This document shows positions 1-8,295 of a DNA stretch of 64,000 nucleotides, in pieces. The stretch spans positions 656,472 to 720,471 of the forward strand of contig NZ_JH393257.1 in the NCBI RefSeq assembly GCF_000236035.1, read 5' to 3'. The position numbers were made by a program, and so were the translations under genes. The stretch comes from Vreelandella boliviensis LC1 (GTDB lineage: Bacteria; Pseudomonadota; Gammaproteobacteria; Pseudomonadales; Halomonadaceae). The notes under the pieces are model-generated. The model did not search any database. It was given only the letters and a program-made list of their open reading frames with translations, and had not been told where the DNA came from. The first letter of the stretch is position 1. Each line of letters opens with the position of its first letter.

Positions 1-281
1 TTGGGCGCCACCACCTCCGCTGCATTGGGCAGCGCTTGCCAGCGAGCGTATATGGTGTCCAGAAACATCAGGTAACGCGGCGTATGAATCTGCTCTAAGC
101 GCTTGCGCAGCGTTGGTGAATCCGCCTCATTAGGCGCGGTTAGAGTAAGCCCCGCACTCGCCAAACCTTGACTCAGTAGCTCGGTGCGCAACGGGCCTTC
201 GGGTGACGGCGCGGGCTGTCCGCGCAGCAGAAATGTCGGCGGCGCGTGGTATGCCTGGTCAGGGTGGTAAAAGCATTTCAT
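1..281 (-). CDS. Histone deacetylase / acetylpolyamine amidohydrolase family protein (3' part outside window)
   Basis: Only the first ~94 residues are visible; the gene runs off the left edge. The translation opens MKCFYHPDQAYHAPPTFLLR and contains SPEGPLRTELL, IHTPRYLMFLD and VVAP. This matches the N-terminal layout of class II-like bacterial histone deacetylase/acetylpolyamine amidohydrolases: F/Y-H near the start, a PE..R element, then an H-x-x-YL-x-FL segment. The zinc-binding residues lie outside the window. Family members remove acetyl groups from polyamines or other acetylated amines in the cytoplasm. It follows dctM by 28 nt on the same strand, so it probably belongs to the TRAP operon and may deacetylate the imported compound (inference). 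An AAGGA sequence lies about 14 nt before the ATG, a rather long spacing. Confidence 0.65.
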   Translation of the reverse strand, partial: MKCFYHPDQAYHAPPTFLLRGQPAPSPEGPLRTELLSQGLASAGLTLTAPNEADSPTLRKRLEQIHTPRYLMFLDTIYARWQALPNAAEVVAP

Positions 282-309
282 GGTCAAGTTAGCAATCCTT
301 GGCAGCCCG

Positions 310-1584
310 TTAGAGTAAAGAAGGAATCCAGGTGGAGAGCGCTGGGAACGCCGCCAGCAGCACAATCACCACTAAAAACGAGACGTAAAACGGCAGCGAG
401 GCCACTATCGCTCGTTCGTAGGGCACCTCGGCTATTCGTGCGGCGGTCATCAACGTCATCCCCACTGGCGGGGTCACATTGGAAATATTCAGCACCACGA
501 TCATCATAATGGCGAAGTGCAGTGGATCAAACCCGAGCTGAATCATGGCGGGCACCAATACCGGCGCAATGACCACCAAGGCGGGCAGCACATCCATCAC
601 CGTGCCAATCGCTAAGAGTAGCAGGCAGACCAGCATCAGCTGTACAAAGGCCGCGTCGCTAAAGGTGGTGATCATGCTGGCCGCGTCCCTGGCTATGCCC
701 GAGCGGGTAACAAACCAGCCCAATACCGCCGACGTTGCGAGTAGAAAAAACACCACGCCGGAGAAGCGTACCGTAGTGACCAGCGCATCCCATATTTTGC
801 GCCAGGTAAGATTGCGGTAAAACACCGTGCCAATCAATATGGCGTAAACCGCCGCAAAGCCTGAGGCTTCGGTGATCGTGGTTAATCCCGAGAGAATACC
901 GCCAAGAATAATCAGTGGTACCACCATGGCGGGCAGCGCGACCAATAGCGCGATGATCGCCGCTTTAAACGGTGTCGGTGCCTGCTTAGGGTAGTTGCGT
1001 TTCCAGGCCAGAAAGAAGCTAACGCCCAGCAATGCCAACGCCATCAATAAACCGGGGATAATGCCGCCTGCGAAGAGGTCAATTACTGAAATATCACGCA
1101 GCAGGGTTGCGTAGACCACCATCACCACGCTGGGTGGAATAATCGGCCCGATGATCGATGAACAAGCGGTGACCGCGGCGGCGTACTCGGCATCGTAGCC
1201 CTGCTTTTTCATTTCTGGGATCATGATTTTGCCGATCGCGACGGTGTCGGTTACCGCCGCGCCAGTGAGTCCGGCAAAAAACACCGAGACCGAGATATTC
1301 ACGTGGGAGAGCGACCCGCGTACCCGACCAAACAGTGCATTGTTAAACGCAATCAGCTTATGGGTCAGCCCGCCTTGGTTCATCAGTTCAGCGGTGAAAA
1401 TAAAGTAAGGCACAGCGATCAACAGAAAGCCCGAAACGCCGGAGAACATGCGATCAGCAATGATCCCCAGCATTCGCTCGCCGCCCAGCGCAAAACCGCC
1501 CGCCAGCCCCGACATGGCCATTACCACCGCCACCGGCGCACCGATAAACAGCAGCAGTAGAAATACGATAATCGCAGGCGTCAT
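310..1584 (-). CDS. TRAP transporter large permease, DctM family
   Basis: 424 residues, almost entirely hydrophobic, with about a dozen predicted membrane segments, the size and composition of the DctM large permease of tripartite ATP-independent periplasmic transporters. The opening (IIVFLLLLFIGAPVAVVMAM), the FAGLTGAAVTDTVAIGKIM stretch and the SSIIGPIIPPS element are typical of the family. It forms the Na+- or H+-coupled channel in the inner membrane. The ATG overlaps the stop of dctQ by 4 nt (ATGA), indicating translational coupling. The substrate cannot be read from the permease; the neighbouring ketimine reductase-like and RidA genes suggest an amino-acid-like or N-acetylated compound. 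Confidence 0.93.
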   Translation of the reverse strand: MTPAIIVFLLLLFIGAPVAVVMAMSGLAGGFALGGERMLGIIADRMFSGVSGFLLIAVPYFIFTAELMNQGGLTHKLIAFNNALFGRVRGSLSHVNISVSVFFAGLTGAAVTDTVAIGKIMIPEMKKQGYDAEYAAAVTACSSIIGPIIPPSVVMVVYATLLRDISVIDLFAGGIIPGLLMALALLGVSFFLAWKRNYPKQAPTPFKAAIIALLVALPAMVVPLIILGGILSGLTTITEASGFAAVYAILIGTVFYRNLTWRKIWDALVTTVRFSGVVFFLLATSAVLGWFVTRSGIARDAASMITTFSDAAFVQLMLVCLLLLAIGTVMDVLPALVVIAPVLVPAMIQLGFDPLHFAIMMIVVLNISNVTPPVGMTLMTAARIAEVPYERAIVASLPFYVSFLVVIVLLAAFPALSTWIPSLL

Positions 1585-2126
1585 GAGCGGTGCTCCCCAT
1601 CGGCGCTATCTATGAGCTCGCCAATCATGTCGCGCTCATCCAGAAAATGCTCCAGCAGCGCAAAGCCATGTACCAGGTGCAGCAGCATCATAACGCCACT
1701 GATGGGCACGACAATGGCAGTGAACTTGCTAGGGATTCGGATTTGGTCGGAGACCATATAGACCTGGGTAGCGCTGGTGAAGTAGCCCCAGCCGTACCAA
1801 GTCAGCATCAGTGCAAACAGGCCGATCACCGCCAAACAGAGCCCAGCAGCCACTTGCACCATGACGCGGGGCAAACTGCGTACCAATAGGGTCATGGCGA
1901 CATGTTCGCCATAGCGCAGCGAGATGGTCATGGATAGAAATCCGATCCACGGCAGAAACAGCCGCGCCAGCGAGTAAGTCCAGCTTAGCGTGCTGCCGGT
2001 CATCAGCTTGTAGACAAACGCGGTAAACGAGATGCCCAGCATCGTCAGGACACAGCCCACACACACCACGATGGCCACCTGATTGACGTTATCGCTCAAG
2101 CGGCGCAAAGGAGTTAAAACACCCAT
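1581..2126 (-). CDS. TRAP transporter small permease, DctQ family
   Basis: 181 residues with four predicted transmembrane helices, the standard size and topology of DctQ subunits. The motif SWTYSLARLFLPWIGFLSM resembles the conserved 'W..E..R..ll.W..flG' segment of the family, and the stretch after it (ISLRYGEHVAMTLL) matches the next helix. It would bridge the periplasmic binding protein and DctM in the inner membrane. A GAGGAA ribosome site lies 5-6 nt before the ATG. It sits between dctP and dctM, and its stop overlaps the dctM start. Confidence 0.9.
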   Translation of the reverse strand: MGVLTPLRRLSDNVNQVAIVVCVGCVLTMLGISFTAFVYKLMTGSTLSWTYSLARLFLPWIGFLSMTISLRYGEHVAMTLLVRSLPRVMVQVAAGLCLAVIGLFALMLTWYGWGYFTSATQVYMVSDQIRIPSKFTAIVVPISGVMMLLHLVHGFALLEHFLDERDMIGELIDSADGEHRS

Positions 2127-2185
2127 GGCTATTCCTCACGCGGGGGCATTTGTAAAGCCCCAGCGTTTATCTATCGCTTACCGGT

Positions 2186-2215
2186 ATTGGCCCTGATTTT
2201 ATTGGCCCTGATTTT
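2186..2215. repeat. 15-bp perfect tandem duplication at the 3' end of dctP
   Basis: The 15-base unit attggccctgatttt occurs twice in direct succession (2186-2200 and 2201-2215), followed by a partial third copy. On the minus strand the repeat begins at the dctP stop codon. It is one of several such post-stop duplications in the window. Confidence 0.9.
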
Positions 2216-3288
2216 TATTGACCATAGATGCGGTAGTCGTCTTCTGCTAGCTGCTGGCCAACGCGCTCGACTTCGTCAAGTAGCCCCTGTACACGGGCTT
2301 CGTCCATGCCAAAGTCATCGACGATCCACTCCTGCCAGGCAGGGCGAGCAATTTCTGCCATGCGTTCGCGCTCGCCGTCGGGCATCAGGTAGCACGCTTC
2401 AAAGCGCTCGCAGGACTCCACCCAACTGGCCGTTGCCAGGGCGCCTGACATACCGTGGCTCAGTTGAATCGCTTCCCGCGCGGAGCTTACCAGCGCCTGC
2501 TGATGCTCTTCGGGTAGCGATTGGTACCAAGACTCACTGACCACCCAAGGGGCGCTGTTATACACATGCCCAGTGAGGGTGGTGTAGTCGGTCACTGCAT
2601 CGAAGTTGAAGGTGGTGTTGAGCACCGGTGCATTAAACTGGCCATCGGCTAGGCCAGTTTCCAGCGCAGTGATCAACTCGCCCCAGGGCAGCGGCGTGGC
2701 AGAAGCGCCTAGCGAGCGCATAATCGCCACGTGGGCGGGGTTCTCTTCGGTACGAATATTGAGACCTTCTAGATCCTCGACGGTCTCAATTAGTCTCACG
2801 TTATTGGTAAATGCGACAAAACCACCGCCATCGTCGAAGGTGCCCAAATAACGCATATCGGCGGCTTCGACGGTGCCGGACATAAAGTCGGCGAACCACT
2901 CACCGTCGAAGAAGCTCCACGCCTGTCGCCAGTTGGTAAACAGGAACGGCGCTGTGACTACTTGGTAATCCTGGTAAAACGACGACATCGCCCCGGCTGA
3001 CATAATCGTTGATTGCAGCGTGCGTCCACCCTGCACTTCCGAGCCGTTTTCTACTTCGGAGCCTAGCTGGCCGCCGCCGAAGATCGTGACTTCAAGATCC
3101 CCGTCGGTACGCGCTTCCACCAGGTTTTTGAAGTGCACCAGTGCCGGATAAATCTCGTTATTGCTCATATCCTCGGGCAGCTGCGTGGCAATCACCATCT
3201 CATAGGATTGTGCTTGGGCATTGGCGCTGGCAATAGCCAACGGAAGTGCCGCCAGGGCGGCGATAAGCAAGGATTGATTAGCTTTCAT
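2215..3288 (-). CDS. TRAP transporter periplasmic solute-binding protein, DctP family
   Basis: 357 residues with a clear Sec signal peptide (MKANQSLLIAALAALPLAIA, cleavage probably after the following SANAQA). The mature part has the DctP fold: a helix-rich solute receptor with GQLGSEVENGSEVQGG near residues 70-90 and the mid-protein GLNIRTEENPAHVAIMRSLG region carrying the conserved arginine that salt-bridges carboxylate ligands in DctP proteins. It binds solute in the periplasm and delivers it to DctQM. It is transcribed ahead of dctQM and behind the cyclodeaminase-family gene, with a 149-nt AT-rich gap in front that could hold its own promoter. Confidence 0.92.
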   Translation of the reverse strand: MKANQSLLIAALAALPLAIASANAQAQSYEMVIATQLPEDMSNNEIYPALVHFKNLVEARTDGDLEVTIFGGGQLGSEVENGSEVQGGRTLQSTIMSAGAMSSFYQDYQVVTAPFLFTNWRQAWSFFDGEWFADFMSGTVEAADMRYLGTFDDGGGFVAFTNNVRLIETVEDLEGLNIRTEENPAHVAIMRSLGASATPLPWGELITALETGLADGQFNAPVLNTTFNFDAVTDYTTLTGHVYNSAPWVVSESWYQSLPEEHQQALVSSAREAIQLSHGMSGALATASWVESCERFEACYLMPDGERERMAEIARPAWQEWIVDDFGMDEARVQGLLDEVERVGQQLAEDDYRIYGQ

Positions 3289-3374
3289 AACATACCTCGT
3301 TTTGGTTATTAGTCGGTCTTCGTTATGACTGGCGCTGTCACCTGATCGGTGACGATGTGGCGATTACTATTTTT

Positions 3375-3441
3375 ATTTTAAAAACTATTGTAAGAACTAT
3401 TTTAAAAACTGTTTTTTTAAAAACTGTTTTTTAAGAACTAT
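3375..3441. repeat. AT-rich degenerate tandem repeat
   Basis: Repeated variants of ttttaaaaactgtt / ttaagaactat, about 12-14 bp each, four to five copies, start at the stop codon of the cyclodeaminase-family gene (minus strand) and fill the gap before dctP. No hairpin terminator is evident. The tract is poor in GC compared with the flanking genes. Confidence 0.7.
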
Positions 3442-4379
3442 GGCTGTTCGGGTAGCGACTCCCATACTTCAATGGCTGCGGCTAAATCTTCAAGCGAGGC
3501 ACCCACCGATTTGAATAGCGTGATGGCGTCTGGTGCAGAGCGCCCCGGCTTAGCCCCGGCCAGCACTTCGGCAAGCTCGGCCTGAATCTGGTCAAGCTGG
3601 AACTCCCCTTCTTCAATGGCTTGCAGGATATCGCCCGCTTCGCCTTGGGCGCCGGCGTAGGTGTCCACAAACACCTCAGCGCGGCGCAAACACAGCGCAT
3701 CGGTCTCGCGCATTTGCGGCCGAAATGCGCCGATCAAATCCAAGTGCGTGCCTGGAGTGAGCCACTCGCCCTTGATCAGCGGCTGGGTTGAGAGCGTTAC
3801 ACAGCTGATGATGTCCGCCTCTGCCACCGCATCCGCCAGCTCCTCTACTACGTGGGTCTCGAAGCGCTCGGCGTACTCGTCGGCAATCGCCGCCGCTTTG
3901 CTGGAGTTACGACCCCAGATTAGCACCCGTTTGATGGGGCGTACGCTGGCGTGGGCCTCGATCACCATAGGCGCTAGTTTGCCCGTACCCACGACCAGCA
4001 GTGTTTCTGCGTTCTCATTCGCCAAAGCTTGCGCGGCCAGCGCGGAGGCCGCCGCCGTACGACGCCGGGTTAGCTCACTGCCATCGATACAGGCCAACGG
4101 CTGGCCGTACTTACCCTCGCTGAGCAGATAGAGCCCGGAGATCGCGGGGATACCGTGGTCGGCATTTTGCGGAAACACATTGACCATTTTGACGCCGATA
4201 TAACCCGCCGCTTCCCAGGCAGGCATCAGCAGCATGGTGGCCTCACCATCCGGCCGGTGCATGGCGTGATGATGGCGCGGCGGAGACTCCACGCCATTCA
4301 CGAACGTGGTGTGTAACCGTTTGATTAAGCCGTCCCACGCCAAGCAGCGCGAGACTTCTTCGCCAGAAACAACCCGCAT
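3438..4379 (-). CDS. Ornithine cyclodeaminase/mu-crystallin family; probable ketimine (delta1-pyrroline-2-carboxylate) reductase
   Basis: 313 residues. Visible family features are the YIGVKMVNVFPQN segment holding the substrate lysine, a Rossmann motif LLVVGTGKLAPMVIEAH (~residues 128-144), and HLDLIGAFRPQMRETDA. The last segment has GAFRP..RE rather than the GGDCPGKTE-type sequence of true ornithine cyclodeaminases. That form is typical of members reducing cyclic ketimines such as delta1-pyrroline-2-carboxylate with NAD(P)H, as in hydroxyproline or D-amino acid catabolism. The substrate assignment is inference; EutC-type ectoine-related enzymes belong to the same superfamily. It lies 1 nt after the ridA stop, so the two genes are tightly coupled, and upstream of the TRAP genes. 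Confidence 0.85.
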   Translation of the reverse strand: MRVVSGEEVSRCLAWDGLIKRLHTTFVNGVESPPRHHHAMHRPDGEATMLLMPAWEAAGYIGVKMVNVFPQNADHGIPAISGLYLLSEGKYGQPLACIDGSELTRRRTAAASALAAQALANENAETLLVVGTGKLAPMVIEAHASVRPIKRVLIWGRNSSKAAAIADEYAERFETHVVEELADAVAEADIISCVTLSTQPLIKGEWLTPGTHLDLIGAFRPQMRETDALCLRRAEVFVDTYAGAQGEAGDILQAIEEGEFQLDQIQAELAEVLAGAKPGRSAPDAITLFKSVGASLEDLAAAIEVWESLPEQP

Positions 4380-4380
4380 A

Positions 4381-4737
4381 TCAGGCCTCCGGCAGTGCCG
4401 CTACCACCATGATTTCCACTTTCCACTCGGGCTTGGCGAGCTGGGCTTCAAGCGCTGCACGCACGGGCGGGCGGCCAGGTACGACCCAGGCATCCCAAGC
4501 GGCGTTCATTTGGTCGAACTCCGCCATGCTGGTGACCCAGATTTGCGCTGAGATCAGGTGTTCTTTCGAGGTGCCCGCCTGGGCGAGCAGTTGATCGATA
4601 CGCGCCAGCACCTGCTCGGTTTGGCCCCGCATATCCGCGGTGGCATCTGCGGGCACTTGGCCTGCGAGGTAAACGGTGCCGTTGTGAACCGCCACTTGGC
4701 TCATCCGCGCATTGCTGTCTTGATAGGTAACGCCCAT
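4381..4737 (-). CDS. RidA/YjgF/UK114 family protein
   Basis: 118 residues from the ATG at 4737, which has AAGGA 8 nt upstream; a longer reading frame upstream lacks such a site. The family signature is present: GTVYLAGQVP near residue 20, and RPPVRAALEAQLAKPEW with the arginine corresponding to the carboxylate-binding Arg of RidA, followed by KVEIMVVAAL. RidA proteins hydrolyse reactive enamine/imine intermediates to ketoacids in the cytoplasm. Placement directly upstream of a ketimine reductase-like gene fits a pathway passing through an imine. It may equally be a divergent Rid subfamily member with a pathway-specific role. Confidence 0.85.
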   Translation of the reverse strand: MGVTYQDSNARMSQVAVHNGTVYLAGQVPADATADMRGQTEQVLARIDQLLAQAGTSKEHLISAQIWVTSMAEFDQMNAAWDAWVVPGRPPVRAALEAQLAKPEWKVEIMVVAALPEA

Positions 4738-4886
4738 GGTGTTTTTCCTTGAAAGAGGTTCTGTTGATATAAAAGGGATCTTCACAGACTAGAGCGCCCA
4801 TCGGCAAATTACTTGCCCGACACTGCGGTAGATTTGCCCGCAAGTCATGCAGACAAAAATTTTATCACTAGCGGTCAGACGAGGGC

Positions 4887-5654
4887 CTAACGATCTGAAG
4901 AAGGGGGAAGCTCAAAATAGCGCCGATAAGCGCGGGAGAAACTGCCCTGATCGCGAAAGCCCACCAGCATAGCGATATGCCCTAGGCTGAGCGTGCTATG
5001 GCGAACTAGCGTACGTGCGTGCTCTAAGCGTCTGCGCTGTACATAGGCCAGCGGCGTCACGCCAGTTAACTCACGAAAGCAGCTGTGGAAGTGCCCTGGG
5101 CTCAAGGCACATAGGGAGGCTAGCTGCTCTACGCGGATCTCATCAGCCAGATGTTGATCCAGCCAGGCATCCAAACGAGCAAGGTCGAGGCGTTCGCTAA
5201 TACAGTGTTGACCCAACTGCCCGACCGATGTGGGAGTGGCGTCATGCAGATACATGGTCAGCGCGCGTAGCAGCAGGATCGCGATTTCATTCTGCAGCGC
5301 GGGGCACTGTTCAAGCTGATTCGCCAGTGCGTGGGTGAGCTGGTTTAACGCCGGAGGCACGCTGAAAAAGCGCGGCTTATCGAAAAGGCGCTCAATCTCG
5401 CTGCCTTTCTCAAGCGAAGCCAACTGGGCAACGGGTATATCCAGAACCAAGGTACGGTTGCTGCCATCGCCCTGGTACTCATGGTGGCGCGAGGAAGGAA
5501 TCAGACAGCCACGTCTGGCCGTCACCCTTTCCCCTTGCCCCTCCATCGAAAGCTCTGTGACGCCACAGGTGGCCAGAATAAGTTGATGGAAGTCGTGGGT
5601 GTGGGCCACCTGCTCTTGGGCTAAGTTGCGGCTGTGCAGCTCAAAAAGGGCCAT
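4887..5654 (-). CDS. AraC family transcriptional regulator with N-terminal cupin-like sensor
   Basis: 255 residues. The N-terminal half (HTHDFHQLILATCGV...RRGCLIPSSRHHEYQG) is an AraC-binding/cupin sensor. The C-terminal ~100 residues contain the two helix-turn-helix units (IRVEQLASLCALSPGHFHSCFRE and LSLGHIAMLVGFRDQGSFSRAYRR). It precedes ridA on the same strand with a 150-nt gap and is therefore the likely local activator of the ridA/cyclodeaminase/TRAP genes (inference from position). The effector is unknown. Confidence 0.88.
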   Translation of the reverse strand: MALFELHSRNLAQEQVAHTHDFHQLILATCGVTELSMEGQGERVTARRGCLIPSSRHHEYQGDGSNRTLVLDIPVAQLASLEKGSEIERLFDKPRFFSVPPALNQLTHALANQLEQCPALQNEIAILLLRALTMYLHDATPTSVGQLGQHCISERLDLARLDAWLDQHLADEIRVEQLASLCALSPGHFHSCFRELTGVTPLAYVQRRRLEHARTLVRHSTLSLGHIAMLVGFRDQGSFSRAYRRYFELPPSSDR

Positions 5655-5846
5655 GGTGGGTTACCGTCTTTCGTCGAATGCTATTTAAGCACTATAAAAC
5701 GGCTAGGCAACAAAAAGCGAGGGAGAAGCCAACTGTGGGTAAACGCTCTCCCGGAGTGGCGCAGTGCGGACGACAAACAAGCTGTCATCTATCAGTCATG
5801 GGCTCGGGTTAGGGTGGGGATAAGCTGCCATAAGAGTTTAAACAAC

Positions 5847-7217
5847 ATGCCACAGCGTCGACGCCCCCCTCTCAACTCTCCGCTCAGTGACCAGGAAGTC
5901 GCGGCCCTAACGCAATTAGCCAACGGCAATGCCCTGCACCAGCAGCGTGAAGCTGACCGCGAGGCGCAGCTGGCATCTAGGTTGCCACTGTTTCACTCGA
6001 CCGCATCCGCCTGCGAGGCTCAACCGGGGGGCATGAAGATACTGATGATTTCGGATGTTTACTTCCCCCGCGTCAATGGCGTTTCCACCTCCATTGCCAG
6101 CTTTCGCGGCGCCCTTGAACGCCTGGGTCACTCGGTCACGCTGATCTGCCCCGACTACCCGTTGGGCCAAGTGGACGAGCCAGGTGTGCTGCGTATCCGT
6201 TCGCACCGGGTACCCGGCGACCCAGAGGATCGCATGATGCGCTATCGCGATCTGCTCGCTCTGACACCGCAGTTTGCAGGCAAGGCGTTTGATCTTATTC
6301 ATGTTCATACACCCTTTACCGCCCACTATGCCGGTGTTGCTCTGGGTCGTCGGCTCGGGCTTCCGGTGGTCGCGACCTACCACACGCTTTTTGAGGAGTA
6401 TGTTCATCACTATATTCGCTGGTTACCGCGACGCTGGCTACGCTGGGCCGCACGGCGGCTGTCGGTACACCAGTGCCAACAGCTCGACGCTTTGATTGCC
6501 CCTTCACGGGCAATGCAGGACGCACTTTCCCGCTACGGCGTGACCACGCCTACCACGGTAATTGCTACCGGCCTGGCGTTGGAGTCGTTCTGCCACACAC
6601 AGGGAGCCCAGCATGACAGCGACTTTCGGGCTCACTACCATCTGCCACAGGAAGCACGGCTGCTGCTCTACGTAGGCCGCGCCGCCTTTGAGAAGAACAT
6701 CAATTTTCTGATCGATATGCTGCCCAAGGTATTAGCCGAACACCCCACCACCCGGCTAATCATTACCGGCGAAGGCCCGGCTCATGACTCGCTTGTTCGA
6801 CGTGCCGAGGAAATTGGCTTGGCAGAATCGGTGCTGTTCCTCGGCTATCTCGACCGCAACGGCCCACTACAAGCCGCCTACCGCGCCGCCGACGTTTTCG
6901 TGTTTGCATCACGCACGGAAACCCAAGGGCTGGTACTGCTGGAAGCGATGGTACTCGGTACGCCAGTTGTCTCCACCGCCGCGATGGGCACGCTGGATGT
7001 ATTAAAAGAAGGAGAAGGCTGCCTAATCGCAGAGGAGAATCATGACGACTTCGCCAGCAAGGTTAACCGCCTGCTAAGCGATGACACCCTGCGCCAACAG
7101 CTCGCCGAGCGCGCCCAAAGCTACGCCGCCAGTTGGCACGAAGACACTAAGAGCACGGAGCTCGTGAGTCTTTATCGTCAGATATTGGGTGCGAGTTTGA
7201 TTAATATGAGTAAGTAA
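5847..7217 (+). CDS. Glycosyltransferase family 4 (GT-B fold)
   Basis: 456 residues from the ATG at 5847. The GT4 domain proper starts at MKILMISDVYFPRVNGVSTS (ATG at 6033), which could be the true start and would give 394 residues; neither start has a convincing ribosome site. Features are the N-terminal glycine-rich loop NGVSTSIASFRG, the LIHVHTPFTAHYAG segment, LLYVGRAAFEKNINFLIDML, and the EX7E-type donor site ASRTETQGLVLLEAMVLGTPVV. It is similar to alpha-mannosyl/glucosyltransferases that act on lipids or polysaccharide precursors at the inner face of the membrane. The acceptor is unknown. It stands alone, divergent from the araC-type gene. Confidence 0.85.
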   Translation: MPQRRRPPLNSPLSDQEVAALTQLANGNALHQQREADREAQLASRLPLFHSTASACEAQPGGMKILMISDVYFPRVNGVSTSIASFRGALERLGHSVTLICPDYPLGQVDEPGVLRIRSHRVPGDPEDRMMRYRDLLALTPQFAGKAFDLIHVHTPFTAHYAGVALGRRLGLPVVATYHTLFEEYVHHYIRWLPRRWLRWAARRLSVHQCQQLDALIAPSRAMQDALSRYGVTTPTTVIATGLALESFCHTQGAQHDSDFRAHYHLPQEARLLLYVGRAAFEKNINFLIDMLPKVLAEHPTTRLIITGEGPAHDSLVRRAEEIGLAESVLFLGYLDRNGPLQAAYRAADVFVFASRTETQGLVLLEAMVLGTPVVSTAAMGTLDVLKEGEGCLIAEENHDDFASKVNRLLSDDTLRQQLAERAQSYAASWHEDTKSTELVSLYRQILGASLINMSK

Positions 7218-7327
7218 GGGTCGGAACTCCGTTGGTACTTTAATGATTTTGGTAACTAAAGAGGCATAGCTAAGATTACTGAAACGCTGAGGTTAGAGCG
7301 GCAGCAAGGGAGATCGTTATTCCTGGT

Positions 7328-7501
7328 ATGAGTGAACGCCAAGCTATCAAAATACTCGGCCAGCCTTCGAGCACTTCCACACACACTTACGGTGGCAGTC
7401 TCTGCCATTTTCTCTCCTGGGATGGAAGCCGCCCTCTTCAGGACGGACGGCATTCGGTGAGGATCTGCAATGGTGAGGTTTCTAGTTATTCGACTCAATG
7501 A
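7328..7501 (+). CDS. Short BamE/SmpA-like ORF, possibly a remnant
   Basis: 57 codons from ATG 7328 to TGA. The frame stays open upstream for about 15 codons and reads IVIPGMSERQAIKILGQPS, which strongly resembles the 'I.pGMs..qv...LG.Ps' motif of BamE/SmpA-like domains. The rest (GGSLCHFLSWDG...HSVRICNGEVSSY) looks like a folded small domain. There is no signal peptide or lipobox, and no good ribosome site before the ATG. It may be a genuine small cytoplasmic protein with an odd start or the tail of a decayed gene. It lies in an otherwise gene-poor 383-nt stretch (7218-7602) in which nothing else is recognisable. Confidence 0.4.
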   Translation: MSERQAIKILGQPSSTSTHTYGGSLCHFLSWDGSRPLQDGRHSVRICNGEVSSYSTQ

Positions 7502-7602
7502 AAATTAATTTTATATACCAAGTAAATTCCACACAAAGAAAAAGAAACCAAACATTATAAAGAACATACAAATCCCTAGTCTATTCGAGTAGTCACTTGA
7601 CC

Positions 7603-8295
7603 TCACATCAAAGTTTTTTCTTTCTCTTCTAATGTTGCTGATAAAACTTTTAATAAATTAGTCTTATTTTCCTGCTCAATTTTACATTCAATACCGTCAG
7701 CATTTTTTTGCGCATAATCAACTGTTTCAGCTATTCCATCTATCAGATTTTTACATAAACACCGAGCATCATCTATAAGTTTTTTATTAGCTATATGGTT
7801 CTTCAAAACCAGCCCTTTAATCAACACGATATTGTAGCTAGTTAAACATTTATTTTGATTTAAAATCATATCTTCATCCAACAAACTTACTTTTTCCACA
7901 CCGTAATTATCTTTAATGAAATTTAGTCTTTTCTCTATATCCTCTTTCGATATATTTTTTAACTCACTATTTAATTCATTAATGAAAAATTTCATCCTTG
8001 CATGGAAATAAAAGCTTTTATGATAACTAGCCACAAACCCATCACATGCATTTATATAGTTTACAACCGAATCCTCATACTCTTTTAGAAATCCTAAAAC
8101 CTCATCTCTAACCCTAACTTCTTTATTAGTCTCAATTGACAAGTAGCTCCAGCTGCCTGCTATTAAAAACCCTGAAATACCGACAATAGATTCAACATTA
8201 TCAGATACTAAACCACCAACTAGCATGAAAGCGATATAACTTCCTCCCATCGCTACAATCATATAAGGCCAAAAGTTGAACTCTGGAATTTTCAT
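7603..8295 (-). CDS. Unrecognised membrane-anchored protein, AT-rich
   Basis: About 230 residues. Two hydrophobic helices sit near the N-terminus (WPYMIVAMGGSYIAFMLVGG and IVGISGFLIAGSWSYL), followed by a lysine- and glutamate-rich, helix-prone cytoplasmic or periplasmic domain of ~170 residues (KYEDSVVNY..., NELNSELKNISKEDIEKRL). I do not recognise the family. The start at 8295 overlaps the stop of the small upstream ORF as ATGA; an in-frame ATG at 8310 is an alternative. Base composition is much more AT-rich than the neighbouring housekeeping genes, which points to recent acquisition. The pairing with a tiny transmembrane protein suggests a two-component membrane module. Confidence 0.6.
   Translation of the reverse strand: MKIPEFNFWPYMIVAMGGSYIAFMLVGGLVSDNVESIVGISGFLIAGSWSYLSIETNKEVRVRDEVLGFLKEYEDSVVNYINACDGFVASYHKSFYFHARMKFFINELNSELKNISKEDIEKRLNFIKDNYGVEKVSLLDEDMILNQNKCLTSYNIVLIKGLVLKNHIANKKLIDDARCLCKNLIDGIAETVDYAQKNADGIECKIEQENKTNLLKVLSATLEEKEKTLM

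Noticed and set aside
5634-5846. N-terminal extension of the glycosyltransferase to 5634
   Set aside because: It would overlap the start of the divergent AraC gene and its translation looks non-coding; the ATG at 5847 or 6033 is more likely.
7256-7498. 80-codon minus-strand frame opposite the BamE-like ORF
   Set aside because: The plus-strand frame carries a recognisable motif, whereas this translation has none.
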